A stretch of DNA of 57,503 bases, from contig JAZDJP010000068.1 of assembly GCA_043803805.1 (NCBI GenBank), forward strand, positions 1 to 57,503, in the 5' to 3' direction. The stretch comes from JAZDJP01 sp043803805. GTDB taxonomy: Bacteria > Planctomycetota > JAZDJP01. The notes below the pieces were generated by a model that saw nothing but the letters and a program-made list of their open reading frames with translations, had not been told where the DNA came from and did not search any database. The translations under genes and the position numbers were made by a program. Positions 49,873-57,409 of this stretch are shown here, piece after piece (position 1 is the stretch's first letter; each line of letters starts with the position of its first letter).

Positions 49873-51381
49873 CTATTCACTCCTCAACAGCCACCGTTGC
49901 ACCGTCCATCCCCGCCAGTCGAGCAGTTTCACGTCCAGTTCCCGCCGCACGTCCGCCTCCCGTTCCGCGGCCAAGCGCCCCACGGGAACATCCTTCAACC
50001 GATTCGAGACCCAATGAAGCGCCGGGAGGCTTTCCGGACCGAGTCCGGCGAGGTATTCCACGTCGAGCGCCGGCCCCACGCCCCGGATCTCCCGGCAGTG
50101 CCGGACGTTGAACCCGGCGATGACGCCGTCGAAATTGACGAATGCCGACGCGTACAACACCACGCACGCCGTCGCCACATTGACATGAAACAACCAGGCG
50201 TTGGAACGTCCGGCGCGGATCCGCCAGATGATCCAAATCAATCCGGCGGCCACCAGGAACATCCACAATCCGGCCGCGACGCGCCACCGTGTCATGCTGT
50301 AACTGCCGACATACAACCACAATCGCCACAGGGACGACACGGTCAAAAAGATATTCTGGCCGATCCACCCGAACACCAGCCGGCGGCCGATCGGGTCCCG
50401 TTCCGCCGCCCCGCCGGAACGGAATGTCCACAGCACAAACACCGCCGCCAGAAGGGCCGTCGCCACGAGCGGATACGCCCCCCGGTGGGCGTATTCGGCA
50501 TAGGTCATGCCCTGTGGCAATTCCCGGCCTCCCCACAGGTACACCAGATCAAGCGCGGTCTGGGCGAAAAAAACGACGTTGAACAACGCCAGGCACCTCG
50601 TGACATTCCCCGGAACCGATAACCCGGCAAAAAACGCCCGGCCGATTTCCCCCAGGTCAACCACCACATCATCACCACTACGAAAATCAACCGCCGGCGA
50701 CACCGCCTTCCGCAACGGGACACTTCCCCGGGACGATTTCGCGGACCGTACGCGGAACAATGCCCAACTCCAGATTGCGACAAGCATCCAAAACCCCAGA
50801 CGTCCCGGTTCGGGCATCTCCAGGAACGATCTCAAACCATTTCGCACCGCCCGCCAACAATCCCAAATCCAACGGGACAGGATGGGATTGCCCATAGCCA
50901 GCAACACCACAAATACCAATGTCAGCCCGACAGGGATCGCCCATGTGCGGACAAAACCCCTCCGGCTCCCGACGCCTTTCCGCCGGCGCCACCGGGACGT
51001 CATCCGGACATCCCGGAACATCTGAAACCACCCCCGCCGGAAGAACCTCCAGAACCGGACAACCACAACCGCCGGATTCAACGGAATCTGCTCCCGGGTC
51101 ATCAGGGAAAAGCACACAAGGCCTGCCGCGGCCAAACACGCCTTCAACCACCCCGGTTCCCACGCCAGGGACAACAACAGACCGGCCAATCCCCATGCGA
51201 CCCAACCGGCGCGCGCATCCCGCAGGCGAGCGCCTCCCCGATACCACACCAGGACCGCCAGCAACATTCCATACCCCGCCACCGTCCAACCGACCGTGTG
51301 ACCATAGAAAAATACATCGGCGAGGCCTGCCAGCCCCATTACCATTCCCGTCAGAAGAGGCGTCCGTCGTCCCAAAATCAT
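49873..51381 (-). CDS. DUF4173 polytopic membrane protein
   Basis: The 502-residue protein has about eleven hydrophobic segments. The block GMTYAEYAHRGAYPLVATALL is typical of DUF4173, and a C-terminal soluble stretch (about 430-502) follows. DUF4173 proteins have no known function; some are encoded beside HTH regulators. GGGAGG lies before the ATG at 51381, which overlaps the preceding stop codon. It lies directly upstream of the VIT protein and exosortase genes and is probably part of the same operon. Confidence 0.75.
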   Translation of the reverse strand: MILGRRTPLLTGMVMGLAGLADVFFYGHTVGWTVAGYGMLLAVLVWYRGGARLRDARAGWVAWGLAGLLLSLAWEPGWLKACLAAAGLVCFSLMTREQIPLNPAVVVVRFWRFFRRGWFQMFRDVRMTSRWRRRKGVGSRRGFVRTWAIPVGLTLVFVVLLAMGNPILSRWIWDCWRAVRNGLRSFLEMPEPGRLGFWMLVAIWSWALFRVRSAKSSRGSVPLRKAVSPAVDFRSGDDVVVDLGEIGRAFFAGLSVPGNVTRCLALFNVVFFAQTALDLVYLWGGRELPQGMTYAEYAHRGAYPLVATALLAAVFVLWTFRSGGAAERDPIGRRLVFGWIGQNIFLTVSSLWRLWLYVGSYSMTRWRVAAGLWMFLVAAGLIWIIWRIRAGRSNAWLFHVNVATACVVLYASAFVNFDGVIAGFNVRHCREIRGVGPALDVEYLAGLGPESLPALHWVSNRLKDVPVGRLAAEREADVRRELDVKLLDWRGWTVQRWLLRSE

Positions 51382-51905
51382 TCCGTAGTCCTCCCGGGAA
51401 CGGATTCTTTCACCGCGGCCAGTTCACGAATCCACTGGCGGCACAATCCCAAGGGAATGATGCCCACCATGCCGAACGAGCAATCCACGATCCGCCAAAA
51501 CACCGGGATGCCGCGGACCGCGCCGAAGACGAACGCCGCCGGCACCACCAGCAAACAGGCGATAATCCCGAATTCCACCACCCACGCGTTGCGCACAGGA
51601 TCCCGCCAGGGTCCGATGAACGCGACGGCAATGACAAGATGCGCGAACGCCAGCCAGTCCGTTCCGTAGGCCATCCACGGATACACCGTATATGTTTGAT
51701 GCACACCCGCGCGGACCGTTGCGATCCACCAATGAAAACCTCCCGCAGAATAAGCGGACGGTTCTCCCGTCGCGCCGACCATCCCCGAGAGCGCCTGCAA
51801 TTCCATATTCAGAGGAATGGCCGTGAGGCCGCTGACGATGAGCCCCACAACAAACACCAGTAACCATATGCGAATTCGCCGGATCAATAATTGTTCGCGA
51901 CTCAT
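51378..51905 (-). CDS. Conserved small membrane protein of unknown function
   Basis: The 175-residue protein has four membrane segments. Its core TDWLAFAHLVIAVAFIGPWR, then DPVRNAWVVEFG and VRGIPVFWRIVDCSFG, belongs to a membrane family I recall as conserved in Bacteroidetes and others without a known function. GGAGGGAC precedes the ATG at 51905. Four-bp overlaps link it to both neighbours. Confidence 0.65.
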   Translation of the reverse strand: MSREQLLIRRIRIWLLVFVVGLIVSGLTAIPLNMELQALSGMVGATGEPSAYSAGGFHWWIATVRAGVHQTYTVYPWMAYGTDWLAFAHLVIAVAFIGPWRDPVRNAWVVEFGIIACLLVVPAAFVFGAVRGIPVFWRIVDCSFGMVGIIPLGLCRQWIRELAAVKESVPGRTTE

Positions 51906-53104
51906 GATCGTCCCTCCATCCACCCATCCACCACGGCCCCCACCACCGCGCATTCAAGGCCGAAGGGGATGTAGCCGGCGTAGCCGGGGAGGGGCATTTC
52001 GAAAAGTTTCACGCCGTCCCGCTGGACGTACGGCACGGTGTAGATCCATTTCGCCAGACTTCCGCTGTTCCACATCTCCCAGAAGAACCCGCAGACGAGG
52101 GCCGCCAGGGCCGCGGAAAGGAGGAATCGCCAGTCGCCCCTCGGAAGATCCGAGAAAATATGACGATCCCCGCGGAATGCCTGCAGGGCCACGATAATCA
52201 ACAGCGGCGCCGTCCAGAGAATGGAAAACAGCGCGTCCGGCCGGACCCCGATGCCGGCCAGAGCCGCGGCGGCCACGACGAGGGCGAACGCCGCCGCGAG
52301 ACGCGGACGGGGGAACGACACCGGCGCCCACGCCCGGAACCGCTCCCACACGCCGAACGACAGGAGAAATTCCCGCGTCGAGAGCACCGCCGGGAGCACC
52401 GTCGCGAAGGGCAGTGTCGCATACCAGAAATACTCCCACGCGGTGAACGCCCCGCCACCGGTGTAATACCAGTTCTGGACGAATCTATTTAAATATTCAA
52501 AGAACCACCAGAACCCGGCGCTTGCCGGGAAGAGCGCTAAAAAATACCGGGGCCGTACCGTCATGAGGCACCGCCCCGTCCGCCACTGCGTGAGCGCGTT
52601 CACGACAAGCACGTACGACACCCAGAGCGGGGTAAACGTGTGCGCCTGGAGCGGCGCGAACCAATCGAACCGGGTCCAGGCGAGGAGCCACGAAATGCCG
52701 AGGGCGAGAAGGGCGAAACAGCCCCAGAGGGGAAAAGCGTGAGTCGTGAGTCGTGGATCGTGGATCGAAGACTCCCGACTCGCCGACTCGCCGACTCGCC
52801 GACTCACTCGTGGCCCGTGACCCGCCGTCGGCGACTCCGAGACTCCCAGACTCCCAGACTCCCAGACTTCTCCCCGCGATCCGTGACCTGCCAACGCGCG
52901 GCGAAGGAACGGGATGGCGACGATACCGGCGAAAAGACAGTACCCGATAAAGTGCGGCCATGAAAACGGCGCGTGAGTCACGTACCGCGTCGTCGGCGGA
53001 AATTCGAGGTACTGGCCGACGGGTTTCCCGGCCAACCACACCCCGGCCAGCGGCAGGCCGAGGAGCATCACAATCAAAAGAAGCCCGGGCATCAGACGTT
53101 TCAT
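51902..53104 (-). CDS. Polytopic membrane protein carrying a 50-residue repeat insertion
   Basis: The 400-residue protein has about ten hydrophobic segments (LMPGLLLIVMLLGLPLAGVW, PHFIGYCLFAGIVAIPFLRR and others) and a conserved-looking FWWFFEYLNRFVQNWYYTGG block. I do not recognise a named family. Residues about 75-124, between the second and third segments, are encoded by the repeat cluster at 52739-52870 (EVWESGSLGVSES to THAF) and are surely not ancestral. The frame stays open through it. Start and stop overlap the neighbouring genes by 4 bp, so the gene seems to be maintained. Confidence 0.65.
   Translation of the reverse strand: MKRLMPGLLLIVMLLGLPLAGVWLAGKPVGQYLEFPPTTRYVTHAPFSWPHFIGYCLFAGIVAIPFLRRALAGHGSRGEVWESGSLGVSESPTAGHGPRVSRRVGESASRESSIHDPRLTTHAFPLWGCFALLALGISWLLAWTRFDWFAPLQAHTFTPLWVSYVLVVNALTQWRTGRCLMTVRPRYFLALFPASAGFWWFFEYLNRFVQNWYYTGGGAFTAWEYFWYATLPFATVLPAVLSTREFLLSFGVWERFRAWAPVSFPRPRLAAAFALVVAAAALAGIGVRPDALFSILWTAPLLIIVALQAFRGDRHIFSDLPRGDWRFLLSAALAALVCGFFWEMWNSGSLAKWIYTVPYVQRDGVKLFEMPLPGYAGYIPFGLECAVVGAVVDGWMEGRS
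52739..52870 (-). repeat. Octamer and GTCGTGAGTC repeat cluster inside a membrane-protein gene
   Basis: The segment contains GTGAGTCGTGAGTCGTGG, GATCGTGGATCG, one GACTCCC, three GACTCGCC and three GACTCCCA units. It is the same class of sequence found in intergenic spacers at 13437, 45996, 49818, 55173 and 55958, but here it is in frame inside a gene. Confidence 0.85.
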
Positions 53105-54630
53105 GACGGCACCGTCGCATCGTTCCGCGGTTTCGCGACGACGGAGACGGCCCGTCCGACGATCCGCGCGGGAATGACCTGCATCAGAAGTGCCACGACA
53201 ATCGCCGCCCCCCAGGCCCCCGCCCAGAAGAGCGCCGACGCCAGGACCAGACACCCCGCCCACGCGGCGAGCGCCGCCCGGGCCCGCGCGGGAGAAACAT
53301 TCTCCAGCGACGTTTTCTTCTTCATCAGAATCCGGACGGCCAGCGCCAGGACCAGACCGCCCGCGATGAAATATCCGGCGGTCAGAATCCAGACCGCCGG
53401 CGGCAATCCCCGGGCGGGGACGAGAGGCATCCCCGACGACGGCGGAAATGTCATGTTGAACAGGAATCCCGCCTCGCCGAGATAGGGGGCGCTGGCGGCA
53501 TCCGACAGTATCCGGGGCACGAGAAGCGTCCCATCGGGAAGGGGCCAGGCGCAGGCGACGGCGTTCGCCGCGAGAATCCGGGCGTGGTCGAACCGCCGGC
53601 AGGCGCGGGCCGCACCCCATCCGAAGGCGTTCGTCCCGATCCCGTATCCAAAGAAAATGGGCCCCACGTCAATATCGAACCCCCATTCCCACTTCATATC
53701 CTTTGGGTATTCCCGGAGTCCCTCGTTGAAAAATCGTTTCTGCCAGAAATGCCTGTCCTGGGCGTCGTACCACCGTTTCGCGGCGGCCGGGTCGAGTTCG
53801 GGCGCGAAGACCAGAATCGCCGAATTGCCTACGCCGCGGGAATGCTCCGCCCGCCCGGACCGGGGGTCGGCCATCCAGCCGGGAAGTTCGCGTTCGTCCT
53901 CGATCTTCCGAAAGGCATCGATCGCCCGGCGAACGAAGGCCGACCGGTCCGTCCCCAGCACCGCATCCGCGCGGCGGATGGCCGCCACGGCCCATAACAC
54001 GTCGCAGGGATAGCACTCGCCGGGATAATCGTTGAGAACGAAATGGGGCGCCCGTTCGAATTCCGCCGCCAGCGTCCGGGCCTGGTCATCGAGGAGCGGC
54101 CGGTGACGCCGGTCGCCCGTGAGTTTCTCGTACGAGCCGAGCCCCAGGATGACCATCATCCGGTAAAACACGTTTTCCCGGTGGAGGTAATCGGGACCCC
54201 AGAGCTCCCGCACCCAGGCGCCGTGGTTCGGGTCCGCGATGAGCGCCGCCGACGCATCGAGAGCCCCCCGGGCACAGACCGCGGGCGCACCCGCGTATCC
54301 CGCCGGGTTCCGCTCAAAGTCCGCCTGGAGATGCTCGGTGGCCAATATATAAAAAACAGAGCCGAACACCGCCCATTCCGTCGCCGGGACGCCCTGCTCG
54401 TAGCGGGCGCGGGCCGCGGCGCCGCTGGCGACGCGCTCGCGGGCCCATGCCTCGTAGCGGGGGGCGAGCCGCCGGTGCCAGCTCTTCGCATGCGCGGGAA
54501 TCCCCCCCGTCGCCGCCGCGGGGTCCGTCGCCACCCGGAAGACGATCACGCCCGGCCCCAGGAAGAACCAGAACGCCGCGAACGCGAGCAGGACGACGTT
54601 GGCGATCCGCCAGATTTTCGCGTAACCCAT
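53101..54630 (-). CDS. Membrane-anchored protein with a probable alpha-helical barrel
   Basis: The 509-residue protein has one N-terminal membrane segment (IANVVLLAFAAFWFFLG), a large domain of helix pairs (about 40-420) and two or three C-terminal segments. The block NDYPGECYPCDVLWAVAAIRR recalls the active-site region of linalool dehydratase/isomerase-like (alpha/alpha)6 barrels, a weak resemblance. The ATG at 54630 follows hairpin repeat copy C, whose end supplies GGGAGGAG. It heads the operon that runs through DUF4173 towards the exosortase. Confidence 0.5.
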   Translation of the reverse strand: MGYAKIWRIANVVLLAFAAFWFFLGPGVIVFRVATDPAAATGGIPAHAKSWHRRLAPRYEAWARERVASGAAARARYEQGVPATEWAVFGSVFYILATEHLQADFERNPAGYAGAPAVCARGALDASAALIADPNHGAWVRELWGPDYLHRENVFYRMMVILGLGSYEKLTGDRRHRPLLDDQARTLAAEFERAPHFVLNDYPGECYPCDVLWAVAAIRRADAVLGTDRSAFVRRAIDAFRKIEDERELPGWMADPRSGRAEHSRGVGNSAILVFAPELDPAAAKRWYDAQDRHFWQKRFFNEGLREYPKDMKWEWGFDIDVGPIFFGYGIGTNAFGWGAARACRRFDHARILAANAVACAWPLPDGTLLVPRILSDAASAPYLGEAGFLFNMTFPPSSGMPLVPARGLPPAVWILTAGYFIAGGLVLALAVRILMKKKTSLENVSPARARAALAAWAGCLVLASALFWAGAWGAAIVVALLMQVIPARIVGRAVSVVAKPRNDATVPS

Positions 54631-54638
54631 GGCCTCTC

Positions 54639-54679
54639 CTCCCAACCCGGTATCACCGGAACCAAACAGGACGGAATCC
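54639..54679 (-). repeat. Start-codon hairpin repeat, copy C
   Basis: The minus strand reads GATTCCGTCCTGTTTGG, then TTCCGGT-GAT-ACCGGG and TTGGGAGG, ending 8 nt before the ATG at 54630. The stem CCGGT/ACCGG differs from copy B by a compensatory base-pair change. The G-rich end doubles as the ribosome-binding site. Confidence 0.65.
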
Positions 54680-54708
54680 TCAATATCCATTCATGAACGG
54701 CCCTGGTA

Positions 54709-55095
54709 TCACGTCCGCGCCTCCCCCCACCGGACCGGCAGGACCGGCAGGTCGGGCGCCGGGGCGCCGGGCGCGAGGGCCGCGGCCGCCTGTTTCAGCA
54801 CCGCCTCGAGCGCCGCCAGATATGCCAGGAAACTCTCCCGCCCCTTGTCGGAAAGAATCACCGTGGTTCGCGGACGCGCCCCCGCGAAGGCCTTTTCGAT
54901 GCCGACCACCCCGGCCGCCTCCAGGGCCTTGAGGTGGCGGCTCAAATTCCCGTCCGTGAGGCCGCACTCCTCCTTCAACGCCACAAAGGTGATTCCGTCG
55001 GACGACCGGCCGAGCGCCGAGAGAATCGCCAGACGGCTCGGCTCGTGGAAGAGCGGCTCGAGCGCGGCGTAGGGGTTATCGGGTTTTGTATCCAC
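54709..55095 (-). CDS. Winged-helix transcriptional regulator
   Basis: The 128-residue protein has an ArsR/MarR-like winged helix: PLFHEPSRLAILSALGRSSD, FVALKEECGLTDGNLSRHLK (recognition helix) and the wing GARPRTTVILSDKGRE, followed by a C-terminal dimerisation helix. It matches the small winged-helix regulators that are encoded next to a membrane protein. The GTG at 55095 has AGGAGGG upstream. The gene at 55221 is the likely partner; ligand and targets are unknown. Confidence 0.82.
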   Translation of the reverse strand: MDTKPDNPYAALEPLFHEPSRLAILSALGRSSDGITFVALKEECGLTDGNLSRHLKALEAAGVVGIEKAFAGARPRTTVILSDKGRESFLAYLAALEAVLKQAAAALAPGAPAPDLPVLPVRWGEART

Positions 55096-55172
55096 GCGAT
55101 CCCTCCTGAATGATTATCGAACCGCCATTCCGTCGGGGGACCGGGCTTCAGGTTCATGTCCCCCTCTATCCA

Positions 55173-55209
55173 GACTCCAGACTCGGCGACTCGCTGACTC
55201 GCCGACTCG
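55173..55209 (-). repeat. Octamer array, GACTCNNN
   Basis: The units GACTCCA, GACTCGGC, GACTCGCT, GACTCGCC and GACTCGTC lie between the membrane-protein gene (stop at 55221) and the winged-helix gene, again just downstream of a stop codon. Confidence 0.75.
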
Positions 55210-55220
55210 TCATCATCATC

Positions 55221-55808
55221 CTATCGGTGAAAGTGCAGTACGATCCCCCCCGCCCACTCCCCGATGAAAAATATGATTCCCATCGGCCAGGGATTCGTGA
55301 AGGAAATCCCGGGAATCAGCAGACACGCGGCCCCGCACAGGATGTAAAATAATCCGACCGGCCAGATGAGCCGGGGCAGGACGTGCCGCGAGGCGAGGTT
55401 CGCCAGGCCGAACAACGCCATCCACGTCCCGAAAAGGTATTCGTGCCGGCCGTGCAGGATGAATACCAGCGACAGAATCCCGCCCACCAGGAGCGACGGC
55501 AGAATGTCCACCGCCGGCCGGAGCCGTTGCAGGTCCCGCCGCACCTCCGGATCGAACAGGAACCACCAGGCGAGCGCGCCGTAGTTGGCCAGCACCGCGA
55601 CGGCGAACACCGTCCCCCAGCCGATGACATGGGCCTCCGCCGCGCGGGGGAATCCGCCCCGCGCCATCACCGCCGCCCCGGCAAGCGCCACCGAGCCCCC
55701 GATGGCCCGGGCGCGGCCGGAGTATCCCTTGAACCGCTGGCGTTCAAGAATCCGGCGGCGCAACTCCTCCACCTGGGCGAGGGCGTGATGGATGTGGTTG
55801 GCAATCAT
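55221..55808 (-). CDS. Membrane protein paired with a winged-helix regulator
   Basis: The 195-residue protein has a basic N-terminal cytosolic helix (HHALAQVEELRRRILERQRF) and five or six hydrophobic segments ending in GIIFFIGEWAGGIVLHFHR. This build (N-terminal helix, membrane core) is common for proteins encoded with a small winged-helix regulator, but the function is not known to me. The gene lies 125 bp upstream of the regulator gene, on the same strand. Confidence 0.6.
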   Translation of the reverse strand: MIANHIHHALAQVEELRRRILERQRFKGYSGRARAIGGSVALAGAAVMARGGFPRAAEAHVIGWGTVFAVAVLANYGALAWWFLFDPEVRRDLQRLRPAVDILPSLLVGGILSLVFILHGRHEYLFGTWMALFGLANLASRHVLPRLIWPVGLFYILCGAACLLIPGISFTNPWPMGIIFFIGEWAGGIVLHFHR

Positions 55809-55846
55809 AAGCGTCGCTCGTGAATCGTATCCCGTATCAACAAGAG

Positions 55847-55877
55847 TTCTGAGTGCTGAGTACTGAGTGCTGAGCTG
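55847..55877. repeat. GTGCTGAGTACTGAG simple repeat
   Basis: The units TTCTGAGTGC, TGAGTACTGAG and TGCTGAG follow each other in a spacer with no gene (55809-55962). This is a fifth short-repeat family in the window. Confidence 0.6.
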
Positions 55878-55957
55878 AAGGAATCATACTCGTCGTATCC
55901 CGCAACACATCACCGAGAACAATGACTCTCTATTCGTAATCCACAACCTTGATCCCC

Positions 55958-55995
55958 GACTCTCAGACTCGCCGACTCGCTGACTCCAGGACTTC
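55958..55995 (-). repeat. Octamer array overlapping the ispH 3' end
   Basis: The units GACTCTCA, GACTCGCC, GACTCGCT, GACTCCAG and GACTTC cover the last ten codons of ispH and its stop codon (55963-55965), so the protein end VLESASRRV is repeat-encoded. Confidence 0.8.
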
Positions 55996-56844
55996 TTTCG
56001 GCATCATACCACATTCCCAAATCCGTTTCTCCACCGCGTCCACGATGTCGGCGGGGGTGGAGGCCCCCGCGGTGAGGCCGGCGGTTTCCACCCCCTCCAT
56101 TCCTTCCGTGAGAATTTCATCCGGTCCCTCGACGCGATGGACCCGCGGGCAGAGCGCCCGGCAGACCCCGGCCATTTCACGGGTGTTGTTGCTGGCGGGA
56201 TCCCCCACGACCACCACGGCGTCGGAGATCCGGGCGATCTCCCGGGCGGCCTCCTGCCGCTCCCGGGTCGCCCGACAGACCGTGTCCGCCACGCGCACGA
56301 GCGATCGCGGAAAACGCCTCCGGACCGCCGCCGCGACCTCCTCCAGCCGCTCGACCGGGCGGGTGGTCTGGGCCACGACGCCCAAACGGGGATTCTCCAC
56401 AAGATGCTCCACGTCCTCCACCGAGGCCACCACATCAAATTCCAAAAGATCCTCCGTGAGCGCCCGAACCTCGGCATGCCCGGGAACCCCGACGACAACC
56501 GGGTGGAATCCCGCCCGGGCGAAGGCCTTCACGGCATCCTGCGCGCGCCGGACGAGCGGGCAGGTGGCGTCGGCGACGCGATGGCCCGCCGCCGCGGCCC
56601 GCGCCCGGAGCCGCGCCGACGCCCCGTGCGCGCTCACGAGCACCGTCCGGGTCCGCACCTCCACCAGGTTCGTCGCGGCATGAACCCCCTGCGCCTCGAG
56701 CCACGCGTTCACCGCGCGATTATGGACCAGTTCCCCCAGAACGGTGATTTCTTCGCCCCGCGCCAGATCCCGCGCCAGGGCGATGGCGCGCTGTACGCCG
56801 AAACACATCCCCATGATACGAGCCCGAAGGATTCTCATCGTCAT
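55963..56844 (-). CDS. ispH: 4-hydroxy-3-methylbut-2-enyl diphosphate reductase
   Basis: IspH performs the last step of the MEP isoprenoid pathway with a 4Fe-4S cluster. The 293-residue protein has the three cluster cysteines in MGMCFGVQRAI, ADATCPLVRRAQ and ADTVCRATRERQ, plus substrate-binding HNRAVN and GHAEV (His) and TPADIVDAVEKRI near the end. It is slightly shorter than average, and its last nine residues come from an octamer array. AAGGAAAAGG lies before the ATG pair at 56844/56838. A hairpin and a promoter with an unusual overlap precede it. Confidence 0.93.
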   Translation of the reverse strand: MTMRILRARIMGMCFGVQRAIALARDLARGEEITVLGELVHNRAVNAWLEAQGVHAATNLVEVRTRTVLVSAHGASARLRARAAAAGHRVADATCPLVRRAQDAVKAFARAGFHPVVVGVPGHAEVRALTEDLLEFDVVASVEDVEHLVENPRLGVVAQTTRPVERLEEVAAAVRRRFPRSLVRVADTVCRATRERQEAAREIARISDAVVVVGDPASNNTREMAGVCRALCPRVHRVEGPDEILTEGMEGVETAGLTAGASTPADIVDAVEKRIWECGMMPKEVLESASRRV

Positions 56845-56858
56845 CCTTTTCCTTGCAG

Positions 56859-56881
56859 ATAACTTTGCTCCGCAAAGTTAT
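56859..56881 (-). promoter_or_regulatory. Perfect hairpin at the predicted 5' end of the ispH mRNA
   Basis: ATAACTTTGC-TCC-GCAAAGTTAT is a perfect 10-bp inverted repeat. The transcript predicted from the promoter at 56887-56915 would start at its first base, about 37 nt before the ATG. It could stabilise the mRNA 5' end or be an operator at the start site. Confidence 0.6.
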
Positions 56882-56886
56882 TGCTC

Positions 56887-56915
56887 ATAATAAAAACCCG
56901 CGGAACGGGTTGCAA
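56887..56915 (-). promoter_or_regulatory. Promoter of ispH
   Basis: On the minus strand TTGCAA (56910-56915), a 17-bp spacer and TATTAT (56887-56892). The spacer holds the terminator hairpin of the upstream gene, so the -10 box lies in the terminator T-tract. Confidence 0.6.
56888..56911 (-). terminator. Intrinsic terminator after the nucleotidyltransferase gene
   Basis: On the minus strand AACCCG-TTCCG-CGGGTT (56895-56911) is a six-pair G/C-rich stem followed by TTTATTAT. It lies 45 bp after the stop of the nucleotidyltransferase gene. Confidence 0.65.
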
Positions 56916-56956
56916 TCACACTTCACTTGGAACTTTACACCACTCCAACGATTCTG

Positions 56957-57409
56957 TCAAGCGGAATCGCCCGGGAAATTCTCCAGATCCGCCACGTCCC
57001 GCGGCCGATTCATGGTCTTTTTGTTCCGGACGAGATCCTCCCGGGAGATGAACCAGACCGACACCCCCCTGTCTTCGTCGCGGATTTTTCGAGCGAAGAC
57101 ATCGTCGGCGGACACCCCGTCGAGTTTCATCACAAGATCAATCCGGAGCGGCGGGATGCCCAGCTGGACGGTCTGGCCCTCGGCGGTGAAATCGGCCGGC
57201 GTCAGGTCCGCCGAGCCGAAACCGAATTCGTCAATGACCCGGACCAGACGCGCGGCGTTGTCGGGAGAGGGGCGCACGTACACGTCGAGATCCCCCGTGA
57301 ACCGGGGCACCCCGTGGTACGCGACGGCATACCCCCCCGTGATGACGTACTCAACGCCGTGGGCGTCGAGCAACTGTAAGAACTCCCTGAAGTCGGGCGG
57401 GAAGTTCAT
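56957..57409 (-). CDS. Nucleotidyltransferase-fold protein, possible toxin-antitoxin component
   Basis: The 150-residue protein has the minimal nucleotidyltransferase core: YVITGGYAVAYHGVPRFTGDLDVYV, in which GG is followed by the DxD metal pair, and RIDLVMKLDG with the third Asp. This resembles small nucleotidyltransferase proteins (AbiEii/MNT-like and DUF6036-like) often found in mobile two-gene modules. The C-terminal helix KKTMNRPRDVADLENF is also typical. An upstream partial gene overlaps its start by 59 bp, which fits a two-gene module. Confidence 0.75.
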   Translation of the reverse strand: MNFPPDFREFLQLLDAHGVEYVITGGYAVAYHGVPRFTGDLDVYVRPSPDNAARLVRVIDEFGFGSADLTPADFTAEGQTVQLGIPPLRIDLVMKLDGVSADDVFARKIRDEDRGVSVWFISREDLVRNKKTMNRPRDVADLENFPGDSA

